Below are positions 63,652-64,000 of a DNA stretch of 64,000 bases, piece after piece. The translations under genes and the position numbers were made by a program. The notes beneath the pieces were generated by a model. It had not been told where the DNA came from and did not search any database. It was given only the letters and a program-made list of their open reading frames with translations. This DNA comes from Flavobacteriales bacterium (GTDB taxonomy: Bacteria; Bacteroidota; Bacteroidia; Flavobacteriales_G; Salibacteraceae): the NCBI GenBank assembly GCA_018660685.1, contig JABJJW010000012.1:329381-393380 (forward strand), given 5' to 3'. The first letter of the stretch is position 1. Every line of letters starts with the position of its first letter.

Positions 63652-64000
63652 GTGAGCAAAAGGAAGAGTCTTCTTTTTCTAACCACCGACCTTCCTTACC
63701 CTGCTAATAGCGGTGGGAGAATCAAAACTTATCGTTTTCTCGAATTCTTGGCGAAAGACTATGACGTTCGGTTAATCTGTGTACGCGGTGGTAAACGAAA
63801 GGATGATGTACTAGCCCTCAAATCATCGCTGAGCCTAGAGTCCATTCAAGCGTTTTCCATTTTCAAGAAAAGAGGAGTATTCAATTGGTTGATTGCTCTT
63901 CTCAATTTCCCAACTTTCAATGCTTTTAGAGTGTATTCACTTGAGCTCGAAACCATGATTAAATGGGCAATGGGATCTTCCAATGTGGTCGTTGTTGATC
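63652..64000 (+). CDS. Glycosyltransferase family 4-like, 3' end outside window
   Basis: Starts with GTG 63652, three bases after the metK stop, and runs off the window (116 codons seen). The N-terminus LLFLTTDLPYPANSGGRIKTYRFLEFLAKDYDVRLICV is the classic opening of a GT-B fold glycosyltransferase (GT4-like), with the Gly-rich loop at ANSGGR (about 20-25). The role is probably surface polysaccharide synthesis. Its end and the rest of its cluster are beyond the window. Confidence 0.75.
   Translation, partial: MSKRKSLLFLTTDLPYPANSGGRIKTYRFLEFLAKDYDVRLICVRGGKRKDDVLALKSSLSLESIQAFSIFKKRGVFNWLIALLNFPTFNAFRVYSLELETMIKWAMGSSNVVVVD

Noticed and set aside
1..64000. CRISPR arrays, insertion sequences, prophage genes and attachment sites
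   Set aside because: No regularly spaced repeats, transposase or integrase motifs, or terminal inverted repeats were seen in reading both strands.

Overview
The window comes from a member of the Bacteroidota, most likely a Flavobacteriales/Cryomorphaceae-type marine bacterium; the lower rank is inference. The evidence is the gliding-motility ATPase GldA, two TonB-dependent receptors, a PorV/PorQ-family outer-membrane protein beside a very large T9SS-like secreted protein, LVIVD, DUF3127 and DUF6438 proteins, a group II GGGP-synthase homologue, a urocanate hydratase longer than the usual 550-560 residues, and many Bacteroidota-type promoters (-7 element TAnnTTTG, sometimes with TTG/TTTG about 18-23 bases upstream). 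It is a dense chromosomal segment. I see no insertion sequence, prophage or CRISPR array, and no gene-free stretch longer than about 300 bases.

Layout. 1-9.7 kb: cell-envelope genes (yidC, lipoproteins, M42 aminopeptidase, MltF-type transglycosylase, PorT-like barrel, M23/LysM peptidase) and a divergent redoxin/YceI pair. 9.7-17.8 kb: rnhB, a large membrane-anchored propeller-like protein, a glucosaminidase, and the tightly overlapping operon rsgA-dtd-MBOAT-SGNH-MazG. 17.8-23.7 kb: K+-dependent, probably Na+-pumping pyrophosphatase, a barrel protein, an LVIVD lipoprotein and pdhB. 23.8-29.8 kb: etfBA, a bifunctional-nuclease-like gene, a nucleoside transporter, thyA-folA and a lipoprotein. 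29.8-33.3 kb: clpX-clpP-tig and tRNA-Leu(UAG). 33.4-39.6 kb: flavin reductase, DUF3127, AtoE, glycosyltransferase and flippase-like genes, ruvC, HIT and greA. 39.7-49.2 kb: a three-gene outer-membrane/secretion operon (TonB receptor, about 1512-residue secreted protein, PorV-like barrel). 49.4-52.7 kb: a broken LytTR response regulator with two coupled small genes, a Rieske-like lipoprotein and ahcY. 52.7-58 kb: Sfp-type PPTase, PcrB/GGGP synthase, a ThiE/TenI-like protein, and a TonB receptor under a TPP riboswitch, with a NadR-like P-loop protein upstream. 58.2-64 kb: hutU, DUF5522, a PLP enzyme, gldA, metK and the start of a glycosyltransferase.

How the genes work together. Envelope biogenesis and peptidoglycan turnover dominate the left end. 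Energy metabolism (Na+/H+-PPase, PDH E1 beta, ETF) and nucleotide/folate metabolism (thyA, folA, nucleoside uptake) fill the middle. The T9SS/gliding theme recurs in the PorV-like operon and gldA. ahcY and metK belong to the same methyl cycle but lie apart. The most distinctive loci are the TPP-riboswitch-controlled thiamine receptor, the doubly damaged response regulator, the receptor/secreted-protein/PorV operon, and the DUF3127 protein with an SSB-like acidic tail.
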